A DNA stretch of 64,000 nt from Dicaeum eximium (taxonomy: Eukaryota > Chordata > Aves > Passeriformes > Dicaeidae), in NCBI GenBank assembly GCA_013396995.1, contig VWZP01002201.1, positions 62,001 to 126,000 on the forward strand. The letters are read 5' to 3'. The notes below the pieces were generated by a model that saw only the letters and a program-made list of their open reading frames with translations, was not told the DNA's origin and made no database searches. The position numbers were made by a program, and so were the translations under genes. Below, piece after piece: positions 12,901 to 25,329 of this stretch (within the stretch, counting starts at the first letter, position 1; every line of letters begins with the position of its first letter).

Positions 12901-15900
12901 AGCAAATTTTTGTTTACATCAATTATTTTTGAGGTAAAACAGTGCTTTAAACAAAATATCAAATGAACTCCATTTCCTTTTACTACCACAGTACTTCAGT
13001 TATATTTCAGTTCAGTTTGATCTTTGAAAATACTGAATATTATGAACAGTACATTCACAGGGAGATCATTTTCAAGGTTAATTATAAACTTTTTTCTCCC
13101 CGGGGTAATGAAACAACTGTTGAGATCTGGGGCAGAATGTGAATTTCAAACAGCAGGGCATATCTGCTCCCAGCTGTGCACTCAAGAGCAGCTTGGAACT
13201 CCTGATGATACACAAGTGCAGTAGGAAGCATTCAGGGCTGCACGTGCTACATGCTATCCAACAGCTACTTGAAACAAAGGCAACAGATGAGAACACTTTA
13301 GAAGCTGCTAAACAAACCAGTGTAAGTCTGCAGCTCATGACCAGTAGCACCAAATGAACAAGAAAGGAAGTGAAAAACAATGTCATCTGAAAGAGCATTC
13401 AAAGTACCCAAGAAACACCTAAGACAAAGAAGAGTTTCCATTATTTTGCTTTTAAGCTGACATGAATTTTAAAGATTTAGGGGGGAAAATTTTTGTTAGA
13501 TTCCACAAAGTTTTTAAAAAATTATTATCATTAAATTAGAAAGGACAACGGACCATTTAGCTGAGGATTTATTTTTTATATGTATAATAGCACAGTGTTA
13601 AAGAAACTGTCCTGTCTGATCATCCAGAGCCACTCTGGCACCCAGTCCAGTCTGTAACTGCTGAGATCAAGGCCCCTTTGCAGTGGGTGGCTCCAGTGAC
13701 CCCATGGGTGCCCCTCTTGTCTCCCTGCACACCCACACTCACAGTCAGACAGGGTTTCCTTACCAACTCAGCCCTGGGCTTCCCACAGCAGTGTCTCAGA
13801 TGCCTGCATCCTTAAAATAATTTAATCATGGTGCAGTAACACAGAAACAGCTTGAGCTGGTGCCTCTAGGGAGGGACCCCCAACAAAGGAATCCCTGGGC
13901 TTTTACACCCTCACAGCCTGTGCACCCAGACAGCCTGGGCTCTTCCTGCTGCCTCAGCAGCTCCTGCTGTGTCCCAGTGCCCAGTCCCCTGGCCACTGCC
14001 ACGGCCCATGTGCCCTTTGTGGTGCAAAGGGTCAGCACCAGGTCATGGTTCCTTTCCTGGGGCGCCCACCGTGTCCCCCAGCCAGGGCACAACCTGCAGC
14101 TGCACACCCAGTACCTGCTCTCAGTGTACTCCTCATCAACAGGAATAAGCTGAATTTTGGTAACTGCAAAACAAGATAAATACCCATTTGCCACCTAACC
14201 ACAAAGTATTTATTGTCTTTACAAATATTTTTGACTGCTATTCCCAGAGTTAGGTATAATTACTTTAAATGGCAACACACACAAACAGCCAGTATCTACT
14301 TCAGTCTAAAATATCTCCCTCCCATGGCTTAAGAAGCTTCTCTCCCTTCCCACCCCAAACTCGGCTTACCGTGTATGACATAACCAGATTAATCATTCCC
14401 TCCTTGTCATCACCTTGCCTTCCACTCAAGCTATACCATTCATCCTCCACATTTCCTTGTTTCAGAGACTCGGGAATTGTAATGTGTGTCCAAGCAATGC
14501 GGTCATCCATTGAAAAGGCTCTCTGAAATATAATTTGAAAAATATTATCAAATTAATTGTCCTGAAAGAAACCCCAAACTTAAAATTATCCTTGACTAAC
14601 ACTTCAGTTTTATGCTATTAACTTTGTTAATTTTATTCCCTTTGAAACTACTGAAGTGTCAATAAATATTTTGGCCATCTCCTTTCCAACAAGGATGAAG
14701 GACACTTTAAGTGGGATTAGAGATTGACTGCAGATATTTAATAGCAAGAAATTGAAAACTTGAAGCAGAACACTAGAAATACAGCATCCTAACATCATCA
14801 TAGGCTGTGTGAATCTCATGACATCCCATCAGAGGCCATTACATGAACATAAACAGCTTCTGTTTACTATGATAGGCTGTGAATTCCAGCAGATAGAAGT
14901 ACTGATCTGCCCCACTGTTGCAGCAATGAAGCAGACACTTGAACCAATCAGCTAAGCCCTCAAAGCAGCATCCAAAAGCCTCACTTGTGTAATGACCACA
15001 CAGCTGCTGCACTGTCATGCTTTACTACACACAGTGAGAGAGGCAGCAAATAAGCAGGCAAACCATTACTTTAGCCTTAGCTGTAGCCTCTTAGTTTCCC
15101 TAATAAATCCTAGTGACTACACACAGTGTGTACTTGACAGTTTTATTTTCAGAAATTCCAAGCTTAGGAAAGCTTCCAAGATCTTCCTAGGTTAGAATAG
15201 CACTGAAGAATTTTCTAGTAAAAAAGCATTGTACAAAAGGCTATTTTTAATAGGGACAGTGAAGGACATAAAGCTGCAGGGCATTTTGATAGCCAAGAGG
15301 AGCTTAAATAGCACTCAGACATCTTTTGCTTCTCTTCCTTTGCAGGCAAGCCTGCTAATGCCCCTTTATCAGCTACCAAAGAAAAGTAACAGTTCAGACA
15401 TTCTTGAGGAAGAACAAAACCTTGTGAATTGCTGCCTTTGAAATTCTGAAAATTTTTTATCATCTCCCAGAGAATATGGCTAAGGAACTGTCTGTGCTAA
15501 CTCATTCCTTTCTTTGCAAGGTTTCACCCAAACCTCAGTCCAAACTGGAGACAGGGAGGGGTAGAAAAAAAATATAGCAGTTCTGACCTCATCAAATATC
15601 TCTAGATAAAAGGAGTCCACACCCGGGGGAACAGTGCACTGGATAACTTTGTTCCAGCGGGGGTTCTTGGCTCCATTGTGTGCTGTTGGAGTTTCATACA
15701 CAGCGTATCCCAGCCGTATTCGACAATACGGATCCATGCGCGTCATCCCGTAATTCTTTGCCAGTTTGGCCTGAAATGAAAAGAAACCCAGGAAGTGTAT
15801 AGTACTGACATTAACTTGAGAAGTTAATTACTATTAGTTCAAAGTAAGAACCAAATATTGAACAAAGGACTAGATTAAATTCTGTGACAGACAGAAAAGA

Positions 15901-18900
15901 GTTTAAAAAATAAAGAAAAACAGCATTCAGATTAAAACATAAAACAGTAACATCATTAAGTGTCTGGGAGGCCTTGAAAAGGGAACATCTTTTTAACCTA
16001 TTTATTGTAGAAAATACACATCTTCACTGTAGCTAAAATAAAATAAAAAAATACCAAAGCACAAAAAATACATGACTACAAGGACATTGTAACAAGTTCA
16101 ATTTTTCCCTGGGTATCTGATCTCCAACATGCAATCACAAGTGTAATGTCGTGGGTAGCCTGTCCTCTTTCACTTAAATTCTTTTAAAGGATGAATTACA
16201 GAAATCCTGTACCTTCAAGAATTTCCCACAATCCAAAAGCACAACCTGCAAAAGCAGTTCAGTTAAAGTAAACTAGTCATAGTAGATCATATGTCTCAAA
16301 GTGATGAAACATTTATTTCAGCATGTGCATTTAATAGTGGTTAATTCAGTGGACAACTTAAGGCTTATCATTACTATAAAAATGGATGCTGTATAGAATC
16401 AGAAGAGATCCAACATACTTTTGCTGTAACATCAGAAGACTAGAACAAAACCAGGCGATGACAGTCCTGAACACAACACTGAGTACTGCTGCACAGCTGT
16501 GCTCAAGCAGAAGCTGGGCTTTTTGGACGTGCTGTTTCTTTGACCTGTAGTAAGCAGCCCATGATTCTTTTTAAAGTAAGACCCCCAGGGCACCTCCCAC
16601 CTACAGGATGTTTACAGAACTCACAACAGTTGAGGCCGTGCACTGCGTAACATTTATCACAAAGGCTGCACCTCAGGCTTGGAAAGCCCTTTTCTCCTTC
16701 AGGGAACATGCTGGTTCATCAATTCATACATTAGAGCTGCTGAGAAAGGTCTCAAACTGTTTCTTGTAAATGTGGACTTAAAAATAAAAGAAAGCTGGCA
16801 TCCAAACTAAGCATTATCTATACTCTCAATTTGTGGAATTAGACAGTTTATCAAACCTTCATCAAAAAAAAAGGCAATAACCAGCTGTGCTTAGACAAAC
16901 TCACCACCATCCCTAAATATTTGCAAGGAAAAAAAAAGCAGCAAATTACCTCCTCAGAAGCTTTTTCTGATCTTCCTTCAGTTTATTAGTAACAGAATTA
17001 AGGCATGCTGTTTGATATACTTTATCAACACATTTAAATACAGTACACTTCAAACAGATTTGCATCTTCTATATATTAACTATATCATGGAAAGTCTCCT
17101 ACCCAGAATGCCACATGTCTCAATATGCAGCCAATATCCCACAGCATTCTTGCATAAATTCCTAGACAGATAGAGAAGAGTATCTCTTGTCTGTTGTGCT
17201 GCCATTCAGAAGGACCCTGACATGCTAAGAGAAGTGTACAGGAATCTCAATATTCAACAAAGGAAAAACTATACATATGACAATGCATATGACTATATAT
17301 ATGACAATAAGACTTTGGGACAGAGAGAGAGCTGGAGAACAGCTTTGAGAAGAAGGATGTGGAACAATACATAAGGGAACTGCAATTCCCTTTAATATTC
17401 TCAAAATTACTAATATCTTCCAATATTAAGTACAGGAATTACAGGAAGCCTCTGAATAGAAGCTTTCAGAGAAACCTGTTCACTGCAAAAAACCTCATGA
17501 GTTTATTTGATTATGTGCTATAATAGCAAGGTTTACAGGAAATTGCTGCACCAGGCAGCAATGAAACATGAAACTGGACAAAGTGCTGATGTATAGAATA
17601 AATGAAGCTACAAAACCTTTAAGAATTACTATCCATTTACAAGTAATTTAGTAACTCAAATTCCAACACTAAATCTTTTTGTGTCCACCAATTTTAAAAA
17701 TTGCATTATTTATTTAAAATTACTTAATTGTACAAAGATGGCATAATTTATACCTGTACTACAGTAATACTGAGTCTTCCTACTGTACCCATTGCTCCTC
17801 CATACTGTAACTGCTGAGCTGCCTGGGCATCCAGCTGGATTTGCTGTTGCTGCTGGGTTGGGGTAATACGAAGAAAATCTTGAGGAAGCTCACCAACAAA
17901 TACCTTAAAAAAGAAAGAGAGGAAAAGAAAGATGACTTTAAACTTTCATAATGGGAAAGAGATTAATATAAATCAAAGTGTAACAAATTAAGGAGAATTT
18001 AGTCTTGTTTTGACAGCATGAACAAAGAACTAATTAAATGACAAAACTGTCAACTCATGTAGCAAATGTTCTCCTTTTCAGAAACAATTTCCAACATAAG
18101 CCTCTGAAAAAAGTAGGACAGACAGTCAAAGCTGCTCTGCAACTGAACATTTAAGTAGTCCATACAAAAGTCAGAACCACTAAGTTTTATACCACATTCA
18201 TCCATGATATCTGATGGCATCCAGTTCTTTCAATTATTCATTACCCACATTGTGTCCACTCATTCCTGTGCCAAGACACAGCAGTTCTTTCATCTGAAAG
18301 GTCACTTCCATAGTCACCTTCAAGACAGACTGTAAAATAGGACTTCCTATGGACCAAATCCTGCAACACAATCAAGATGTCCTAATGCTCTTCCAGTGTT
18401 AAACACAGCCAGCCTGCAACTAACCTTGGTGACAAAATTTCACCACATTCAAAACAACAATGTGGGAATTAAAAATCTGATCTATCGTGAAAATTAGCCA
18501 GGACAAAAAGTAGTAGTAGGCAACTTCTGTTACATGAGCCAATATGAATCAGCATTCCCCATGGATTTTCTGTTAGCTTCACAGTATAAAGGGAAAGTTT
18601 CTACCCATTACTTGTCAATTCAACAACTCAGGTTGTTTCTATGTTTTAAACACTTAGAGAACATTATCAATTCAAATACATTTGGAGAGACTGTCATTTT
18701 AAAATAAAGAAGATCTATAATAAAATTTTAAAAGGCAAAAAAAGTGTCATAGAAAATTTATAATTAAGCTGTGTTCATTTCTGCTGTCTATAGAGTGGAT
18801 TACATATTTAATACAGAACTGTCTACCTCATCAAGACAAATGACAACACAATTTCTCATGTTGCAATCCCAAGCAAGATTACTCAATCATGTATCTGGCA

Positions 18901-21900
18901 GATGCAAGCCTACAGAACATGATTTAAGAAGCTAACAAGCCTTGAGGACATAGCTTTTCAAGATTACACAGCATTTGCATGTCAACATCACATCTTGGAG
19001 ACGGAAATTGCAGCTCTTGCCAAATCACATGTATGACTATTTTGTATGATTATCTGAGAGCCTCAGGATGCTGGCAACAGTAGGTGTCACATGCCAAAAA
19101 GGAAGTTTATCTGAAAAGTTCAGTAGGAAGCACTGAATGTCTGCTGCTGGGCTATTGGGAAGCACAGTAAAAAGGGAATCAGTTTTGCTTACAAGCACCT
19201 TAAAATTTTACAATTAAAAACCTAAGCAGCTGAAGTTTTATGAAGTGGAATGAAAAAACAGGCTAGAAGTTAATAATAAAAGGAAGTTTATTTAAGTTTG
19301 GCTGGCAATAAGACATGGTGTTATCACAGCCTTCTCACTGGAATACATATAATTTTAAAACAAAACATAATCCATTTAGGTAAGATCTGAAATGGCCCCA
19401 GAACTAGCAAGGAAATGGCATTTACAACACAGCAGGTCTCCCTCCAGCACTGGTCCTCCAGGAAGTTTCAAATCTGGTACCATTAGCACCTCTAGAAACA
19501 GACATCATAAACATTTCCCACAGTCAGAAGTGATGGCTGCACTCCTGAAATCCCATTCCATATTATGCAAACTCCCTCTGTCAAACTCCCAGAAAACAGG
19601 ATAGCCTCTTTTGTCTCCATCTTCACCTGAAGATTGGAAAGCTGAAGTCATTCACAACAGAAGTCTAATAATAGCTTTCACTTTTGAAATTTTATTTCAT
19701 AAAAGTTAACTAATATCTGTTCCAAAAGAAAACAAACTAACTCATCTCTATACTGAAGTCCAAAGGGGAAAAAGTCCATAAAGGAGACTGAAGTTTTCTT
19801 ACATGAGCTAAGCTGATTCTAAGTTATTCACTTACCCACACAAAGCCACACTCTTATCCTAGAACTGCAGAGCTGACATACATAGTTAACACTAGATGGT
19901 TTTGGTTTCTAAGTTCTCAAAAGATCTGAGTGGTAAACCCCTCCGAAAGGGAAGAGTGGGGAAGAGGAGATGCACACACTCATCTTGTATGTTCAGTTCT
20001 GACTAAGATTTGGTTCACAAGTCCTGGTGATACAGCCTGTAAAATACATAGGGCAGGTGCTTATTGAAGGAAATACATTACTCAGGATGTTCCTATATTA
20101 ATTATCAGCTGATTCCATATGGATGGAGACAAATCAGTATCATGCAATCTTTTTATCTGTAAAGAAAACAGTCAATTTGCATTTTCCTCGTAGCATTTAA
20201 AAGCAGGCACATAATTACCACCTCCCAACCTGAATTAAAAATACAAAGTTACGTAACCAGAATTCAACCACAGTTTTTATTTTAAAAGCAAGGAGAACAC
20301 GTGACAAGTTTGTGTCACTGATCCTACTCCACAGCCACTTTGAAACAAATGCACTTCCCTCTAATGGCACTGCAGAAAGAATGTGAAATTCAAGCGTGTT
20401 CTGTCACTAGCTGCAGAACAAAAAATTAATTCCATTTAGCAACAGGATAGGGATGGGACTACAATTCAGAAGACAAATTAAAAATAAGCCTGCCTTATAA
20501 TCAGTTTCTAATAAACTTTACTGACAGCACTGCATCTTAAAAATATGGATGATCTAGAAATAGATTAACATTGCCCCTCCCATCTGCTACAACCACCTGA
20601 GAGGTAGTTTTGTGGATCTTCACAGTAGAATGCTGCAGGTATAAAAACTGCATCTCAACTTCTTCCAACTGAACATGGTGTGATATTCTACAGCTATTTG
20701 ATGTAACTGAAGATGGGGCTGTCTCAGTCTCACCTTCCTATTTCTTATGCAACATGAAATGGTGCCCGTGAGTTGTAAAGTGGGTGAGTGTAAAAGCCTG
20801 ATCAGAGGCACAAGGGTTGGAGGTAAAGGGAGGTAAGTTGTCAGAACCTTCAACTCAGGGATTCTGCAAGTACTGGCACCTGTATAAGGAGGGAAAGAGA
20901 CACAGAGCCAAACACAGCCACAAATGCCCTGCATTACAGAAACATTTGCCCAGACACAATACACTCAGGGAACCATAATTAAGGTTTCCACACTAGCAAT
21001 TACCAAGGAAGTCTAACATGAAACTTCTTCAAAACATCAAAGAGCTTTAAACACTTAACTACTCAAAAACTTCTGATCATTCTCCTGTAGATGGTTTTAC
21101 TGTTTTTAAGAAAGAAAAAGTGAATGACAGAATTTTAAACTATTGCTCTATGCTTTAGACACTGAAGAAAAAATTGGTACCAGATAGGGAGCATCCAGAG
21201 GTCCTGAAATAGCTGATACTTGTTCAAGGCTGCTCTTTTAACATTTTTGAAAGGCCATGGAGATTAGAGGAACTCCCCTATAACTGGTGAAAGACAAATC
21301 TCATACCCAGCATTCCAAAGGGCAAGAAGGATGACCTGAGGAACCACGGGCAGATCAGTTTCACCTCAGTCACTAAGGAATTAATGGAGCAAGTGCTTCT
21401 GGAAGACATTCCTTCACATATGAAGGGAAAGAAGCCAAACAGGGATTAGGAACAGCCAGCCTTTACCAAGGCTTTAAAAGAATCAAAAGCTGATGAATCA
21501 TCTGCCTTCTCCAAAACAAGAAGATATGCCAAAGGAAAGTGCAGAAGGTATCAAAGCTAGATCATTACAATCTGAATGGGTGGCCTCCTGGATGGATGAA
21601 AAGCTGACTGAAGCATTGAGCTGAGAAGCTGAAGTTCAGTGGTGAACAACACTGGAGGTTGGTTAAAAGTGAAGCTGTTCAGAGGCCTGTACTGAAACTA
21701 ACTTATAGGTCTAATGTTTTTCCTCAGTAACAAAAGGGGAAGACAAAAGGCAACCTCATCGGTTTTGAGGGTGACATTAAATTTTGGGAGAAATCACTGG
21801 TATACTTGAGGACAGGACCAACTAGGGAGACGAAAGAATTCACTGGCAGGAATCCCATGAAATTCAACAAGGCCAAGACCTGTACTTTGGCCAGGAAAAT

Positions 21901-24580
21901 CCATGGCACCTGTACAGACAGAAAACAACTGGCAGGACTGCCTGTACCTCACAGAGGTGGAGAGCAAGCAAAACAGGAATGAGCAGAGGATACTTGCAGC
22001 AATGAATCCTAACAGAAAACTGCACTGGATCAACAAGAACCCAGCCACTGGGCTGAGGAAAGGAAACAACTGCTGGACCACACCTGGAACCCTGTGATGG
22101 TTTGGGGCCCAGCAGCACGTGAAAGATTATGAACTTCAGACAGACCAGCAAAGATCCACCAGGAAGGTCCATGAAAAGGGCTGGAGCACTTGTGAGGCCA
22201 GGCTGAGGATTTGTTTAGAAGAAAAGAAAGTTAGAATACACCTTGTAGCAGCTTTCTGGTATCTGCAAAGGAGTCATTGAGAAAACAGACCAGGGTTGTC
22301 TTCTGAGATGTAGCACAAAGAGTAAGGAGATCCCAGTTGTTAAACTGAGAAATAGGGCAGATTTCACATGAATAAAAGAGGGAACTATGTTATACAAGCA
22401 TGAGTTAAAAACAAGAGACAGAACAAGTCCATATGACATCTGTGTCTATGCCTGAAGAAGTGAAGGCCCCACCAGGGAGACCACAGAGCACCTTCCAGTC
22501 CCTGAAGGAGCCTCCAAGAAAGCTGGAAAGGAACTTTTGACAAGGGCCCGTAAAAAGTTTTGAAGAGTCTCAAGAAAAAAAAACTTATCAGAGTCACTAC
22601 TCATCAGAGTAGTGATCATTAGGGAAATCAGGAGCAAGAGTCTATGCAATCCTAGGTTGGTACTTCATCTAATTTTGAAGGACCTGATGTATTTGCCAGC
22701 ATGGTGAATAATGATGGAGAATAACCATGAAGAGTAATTTTGGGTATGATTGGCTAGATAAGGAATCACAAATACATAGTTTTGGTGGCTCAGTCTTAAT
22801 CTAAAGCCTGGTCAAACAGTTTATTAATACTCTCACTTGTAAAAGGTGTCACTCAGCAATCCTTACATATTCAGCTATAGTTTAGATTTTTAAACCTGTT
22901 TTATTCATAAAAGATTACAGATGTGAAAATATGCTAATTCCATAACATCCTGAAAAGGGCCAGAGATATCTATATTCTAGCAGAGTATCTACAGTAACAG
23001 ACAGGATGAATTCTGTTTCATGTGAAAAACTAAAGGGCAATAAGAAATTTTAATTATGCACCAAGTAAGCAGCATCACAAATTAGAAAGTGCAGGTGTAA
23101 GACTGGCAACAGTCCACTTTAGTTTCTCACCCACATGAAACAACCTTGAATATTTTCTTGCTTGTTCAAACAGAAAGACTGAACTGTTATTTCCAGCAGT
23201 AAAGAAAAAAGTGGTTCCCAATCCTTTAGCACCATTTAGTGGCTATTCATTTGTAATGCAGCTGCGTGTATAGAAACGAGTAGAATTTTATTCCCTCTAT
23301 GAAGAGAATTAAGAAAGGCTGGAATGTACAATATCAACACCCCCAGCTGTGAACGCCTGCTCAATACTGCATAATTTATTCATTCATTTGAAAACATTCA
23401 AGTCTCTAAAGTGGGTAAGGAAGACAATCATGTACAACAATGTCAGCAACACATTAAAAAAAACCCCAAAACCTGAAGCCCAGAAAGCCAAAGTTGTATG
23501 AGATAAATCATCATATGCCTTTTGTCAGTCTTCAGTCAAGTTTAGGAAACAAAAGATTGCCAACAGATTATACAGGAGTACCTGGGAAATTCTAGAACAA
23601 GACATGTAGAAGAGTAACATTCAAGAAAGACCAGGCAGTTATGATAAATAAAACAAATAAGGCACTCTAAGGAATAAAATTGACGACCATATCATATTAC
23701 TGTCATAAAAGTGACAGCAGTGCAATTTTTCAAGATTAGCATTTCCCAAAAAAGTAGCTGTTTCTACATAATAAAATACAGCAGTGTAAATTCACTATCT
23801 TTTAAGAACGCCTCATTTCACCATAAGCAACATCATATTGTCAAGGACTACCGGATCCTTTCAGACAGGAGGAACAGACAGGAAGTTCGCACATCTGTGC
23901 AAAGCTGATGTTTTAACACCTCATATGTAGAACATCCCGCTGTAAGGTACGATTATCCCTCGGCTAAACCAGACAGTACCATACTCCCAATAAACTGTCA
24001 GCACCCAGAAGGCTGGTGAATTGGTTTTCCGAGGGCCCAGCTCGGGTTATTCTCGCACGCCTCCATCCCACACTGCATGCGCCGCTTCAGCTCCAGGGAC
24101 AGCGGCGCGGCCGTGCCCCGCCAGCACAGGGACCTGCGCTCTGCTTCCCAGGGACAGCGCTTCAGCTCCGCTTCAGTGCAAGCATTCGCCCCCTTGGAAA
24201 GGCCTTTGCACAAAGAGCGGGTAGAAGAGCCGCCTCAAGCGCTCCGCGCAGTTAGGAGGGACTTTCCCCTCCCCTTTCCCAAAGCCTCTTCGCAGGCGGA
24301 GAAGCGGGAGACGAGGCAGCCTCCCCTCCCCCGCATCCCAGCAGCCTGCAGGAGATGAGAGAGCTTTTCCTCTCCGCCTCCGGCGCGGCCGGAGAGACCC
24401 GGAGCCTCCGTCCCAGAGCGGCGCCGGCAGAGGCCGGGCGGGCCCATCGGGGTCTCCAAGCCGGGCCTCGCCCGCCCAGCGCGGCGAGCGGTACCAGGCG
24501 ATACCCCTGAGCGGGCCCCGCGGCGGCGCCGCGCCCGCAGCACTCACCGGGCCCCGCTGGGTGGTGACGGTGGTCGCCAT
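3755..24580 (-). CDS. TOLLIP: Toll-interacting protein, complete six-exon gene
   Basis: Tollip is an endosomal adaptor. It binds phosphoinositides through its C2 domain, ubiquitin through its CUE domain and Tom1 through its N-terminus. It damps IL-1R/TLR-IRAK signalling and acts as a ubiquitin-LC3 receptor in aggregate clearance. The coding exons (minus strand, 5' to 3') are 24580-24548, 17903-17754, 15770-15588, 14522-14370, 12486-12396 and 3969-3755. All introns are GT-AG and the joined frame is 274 codons plus TAG, the same length as the mammalian protein. Residues 1 to about 53 form the Tom1-binding region with a QQQQQ run. The C2 domain is about 54-180. WTHI (133-136) and WYSL (151-154) match the known LC3-interacting motifs. 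The CUE domain is about 229-271, with MFP at 240-242 and the dileucine at 267-268. No stop, frameshift or missing key residue is seen. The start is the ATG inside a CpG island, giving MATTVTTQRGP. Identification is by recognised sequence; domain functions are family knowledge. Confidence 0.97.
3970..12395 (-). other. TOLLIP intron 5
   Basis: This 8.4-kb phase-1 intron is AT-rich throughout. I recognise no exon, LINE or LTR in it. The short reading frames on both strands have no domain signature. Confidence 0.85.
12396..12486 (-). CDS. TOLLIP: TOLLIP coding exon 5 (residues 174-203 plus 1 nt, proline-rich linker)
   Basis: This 91-nt exon starts SLPAAMMMQPQPVVLMPTVY and ends GVGYVPIA plus one base of a split glycine codon. 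The donor is GTATGT. It encodes the flexible linker between the C2 and CUE domains and is too short and split to stand out as an ORF. Confidence 0.95.
12487..14369 (-). other. TOLLIP intron 4
   Basis: This 1.9-kb intron starts AT-rich and then carries a sharply GC-richer block at about 13610-14165, listed separately. The stretch at 13080-13400 is also somewhat GC-richer but has no recognised identity. Confidence 0.85.
13610..14165. mobile_element. GC-rich insertion, probably a degraded retroviral-type LTR
   Basis: The block is rich in C and G compared with the AT-rich intron on both sides and has sharp edges. A stretch near 13855-13915 (GGTGCCTCTAGGGAGGGACC, then CTGGGCTTTTACACCCTCAC) resembles LTR sequence I associate with passerine endogenous retroviruses. 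I did not identify terminal TG/CA ends or a target-site duplication. Frames on both strands are open over about 300 bases but look like shadows of composition. The class is an inference from resemblance only. Confidence 0.4.
14370..14522 (-). CDS. TOLLIP: TOLLIP coding exon 4 (residues 123-173, end of C2)
   Basis: This 153-nt exon is phase 0, with acceptor TATTTCAG and donor GTAAGC. It starts RAFSMDDRIA, contains WTHI (133-136) and WYSL (151-154), the two LC3-interacting motifs described for Tollip, and ends MINLVMSYT. It completes the C2 fold. Confidence 0.97.
14523..15587 (-). other. TOLLIP intron 3
   Basis: This 1.07-kb phase-0 intron has no repeat or RNA gene that I recognise. Confidence 0.85.
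15588..15770 (-). CDS. TOLLIP: TOLLIP coding exon 3 (residues 62-122, C2 core)
   Basis: This 183-nt exon is phase 0 at both ends, with acceptor TTCATTTCAG and donor GTCAGA. It encodes AKLAKNYGMTRMDPYCRIRL, continues through YAVYETPTAHNGAKNPRWNK and ends FYLEIFDE. This is the most conserved part of the Tollip C2 domain, including the MDPY and NPRWN loops. Confidence 0.97.
15771..17753 (-). other. TOLLIP intron 2
   Basis: This 2.0-kb phase-0 intron is AT-rich. A cysteine-rich minus-strand frame at 16503-16709 is probably chance. Alternating TATATG sequence occurs near 17270-17305. Confidence 0.85.
17754..17903 (-). CDS. TOLLIP: TOLLIP coding exon 2 (residues 12-61)
   Basis: This 150-nt exon is phase 0 at both ends, with acceptor TTTTTTAAG and donor GTATAA. 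It opens with VFVGELPQDFLRITPTQ and carries the five-glutamine run, so it finishes the Tom1-binding region. It ends in GRLSITVVQ, the first beta strand of the C2 domain. Confidence 0.95.
17904..24547 (-). other. TOLLIP intron 1
   Basis: This 6.6-kb intron carries a degraded plus-strand CR1 at about 21180-22640. It becomes CpG-rich over the last 500 bases next to exon 1. The rest is unremarkable AT-rich sequence. Confidence 0.85.
21180..22640 (+). mobile_element. CR1 LINE fragment, ORF2 region, heavily decayed
   Basis: Nucleotide stretches match the CR1 reverse transcriptase region and its C-terminal tail in the right order. CATCCAGAGGTCCTGAAATA and AAGGAATTAATGGAGCAAGT come early. ATGAAATTCAACAAGGCCAAG lies near 21857, CACACCTGGAACCCTGTG near 22079 and GAAAGCTGGAAAGGAACTTTT near 22518. 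The translation is broken by many stops and frameshifts, so the copy is old. The element runs opposite to TOLLIP. Its 3' tail repeat is not visible and its ends are approximate. Confidence 0.8.
24548..24580 (-). CDS. TOLLIP: TOLLIP coding exon 1 (residues 1-11)
   Basis: The 33-nt coding part reads MATTVTTQRGP and ends in phase 0 at a GTGAGTG donor (24547 downward). The ATG sits in a GCGCCATGG context. The 5' UTR and core promoter lie just upstream on the minus strand, but only 26 bases remain before the assembly gap at 24607. Confidence 0.93.
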
Positions 24581-24606
24581 GGCGCCTCGCCGGGGCCGCG
24601 GCCGAG

Positions 24607-24989
24607 NNNNNNNNNNNNNNNNNNNNNNNNNNNNNNNNNNNNNNNNNNNNNNNNNNNNNNNNNNNNNNNNNNNNNNNNNNNNNNNNNNNNNNNNNNNNNN
24701 NNNNNNNNNNNNNNNNNNNNNNNNNNNNNNNNNNNNNNNNNNNNNNNNNNNNNNNNNNNNNNNNNNNNNNNNNNNNNNNNNNNNNNNNNNNNNNNNNNNN
24801 NNNNNNNNNNNNNNNNNNNNNNNNNNNNNNNNNNNNNNNNNNNNNNNNNNNNNNNNNNNNNNNNNNNNNNNNNNNNNNNNNNNNNNNNNNNNNNNNNNNN
24901 NNNNNNNNNNNNNNNNNNNNNNNNNNNNNNNNNNNNNNNNNNNNNNNNNNNNNNNNNNNNNNNNNNNNNNNNNNNNNNNNNNNNNNNNN
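24607..24989. other. Assembly gap (383 N)
   Basis: A run of N begins 26 bases upstream of the TOLLIP ATG. It probably replaces very GC-rich sequence holding the 5' UTR and core promoter. Reading frames drawn through it are artefacts. Confidence 0.99.
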
Positions 24990-25115
24990 CGGGGCGCTCC
25001 CCGGGCCCCTCTGCCAGCCCTGGGGAAAGGGAACGACTCACTGCCTGGCCTGGCCCCGGTGGCTTCCCAGAGCTTGCCGATCAAGCGCTTCCCTTTCCGG
25101 GAGAACAAAAGCAGC

Positions 25116-25329
25116 TTTAATATTCAGCCAAGTGCTGCCTCGGGAGATCAAATCTGATTATTTCAAAGCCTATTTAAATAACATAACTGTTTCCCGTTGT
25201 TAGGGCTGTTTCCTGTTGTCAGGATCGGCTGCACAATTTCACAATTTTAGCCCTTAATTAAAATTCTAGCGCGGATTTTGGCAGCTGGAAATAGAACAGT
25301 GCAATTAGGAACGCTCCAAATATAGCACC

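Larger units (their letters stand above)
24020..25115 (-). promoter_or_regulatory. TOLLIP: CpG island and promoter of TOLLIP
   Basis: CpG-dense sequence surrounds the first coding exon, in strong contrast to the flanks. Several GGGCGG/CCGCCC-type boxes lie near 24380-24600, and no TATA box is visible. The central 383 bases are unknown, so the transcription start is not visible. CpG islands of this kind often drive divergent transcription, and human TOLLIP has a divergent antisense RNA. Whether that occurs here is unknown. Confidence 0.8.

Noticed and set aside
16503..16709. Cysteine-rich minus-strand frame (CSLCDKCYAVHGLNCCEFC) resembling a zinc-binding domain
   Set aside because: The cysteine spacing fits no family I know. 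It lies inside TOLLIP intron 2 without convincing splice sites and is only 68 codons.
24173..25157. Long reading frames of 165-311 codons across the CpG island on both strands
   Set aside because: They pass through 383 N, which translate as unknown residues. The real coding part here is only the 11 codons of TOLLIP exon 1.
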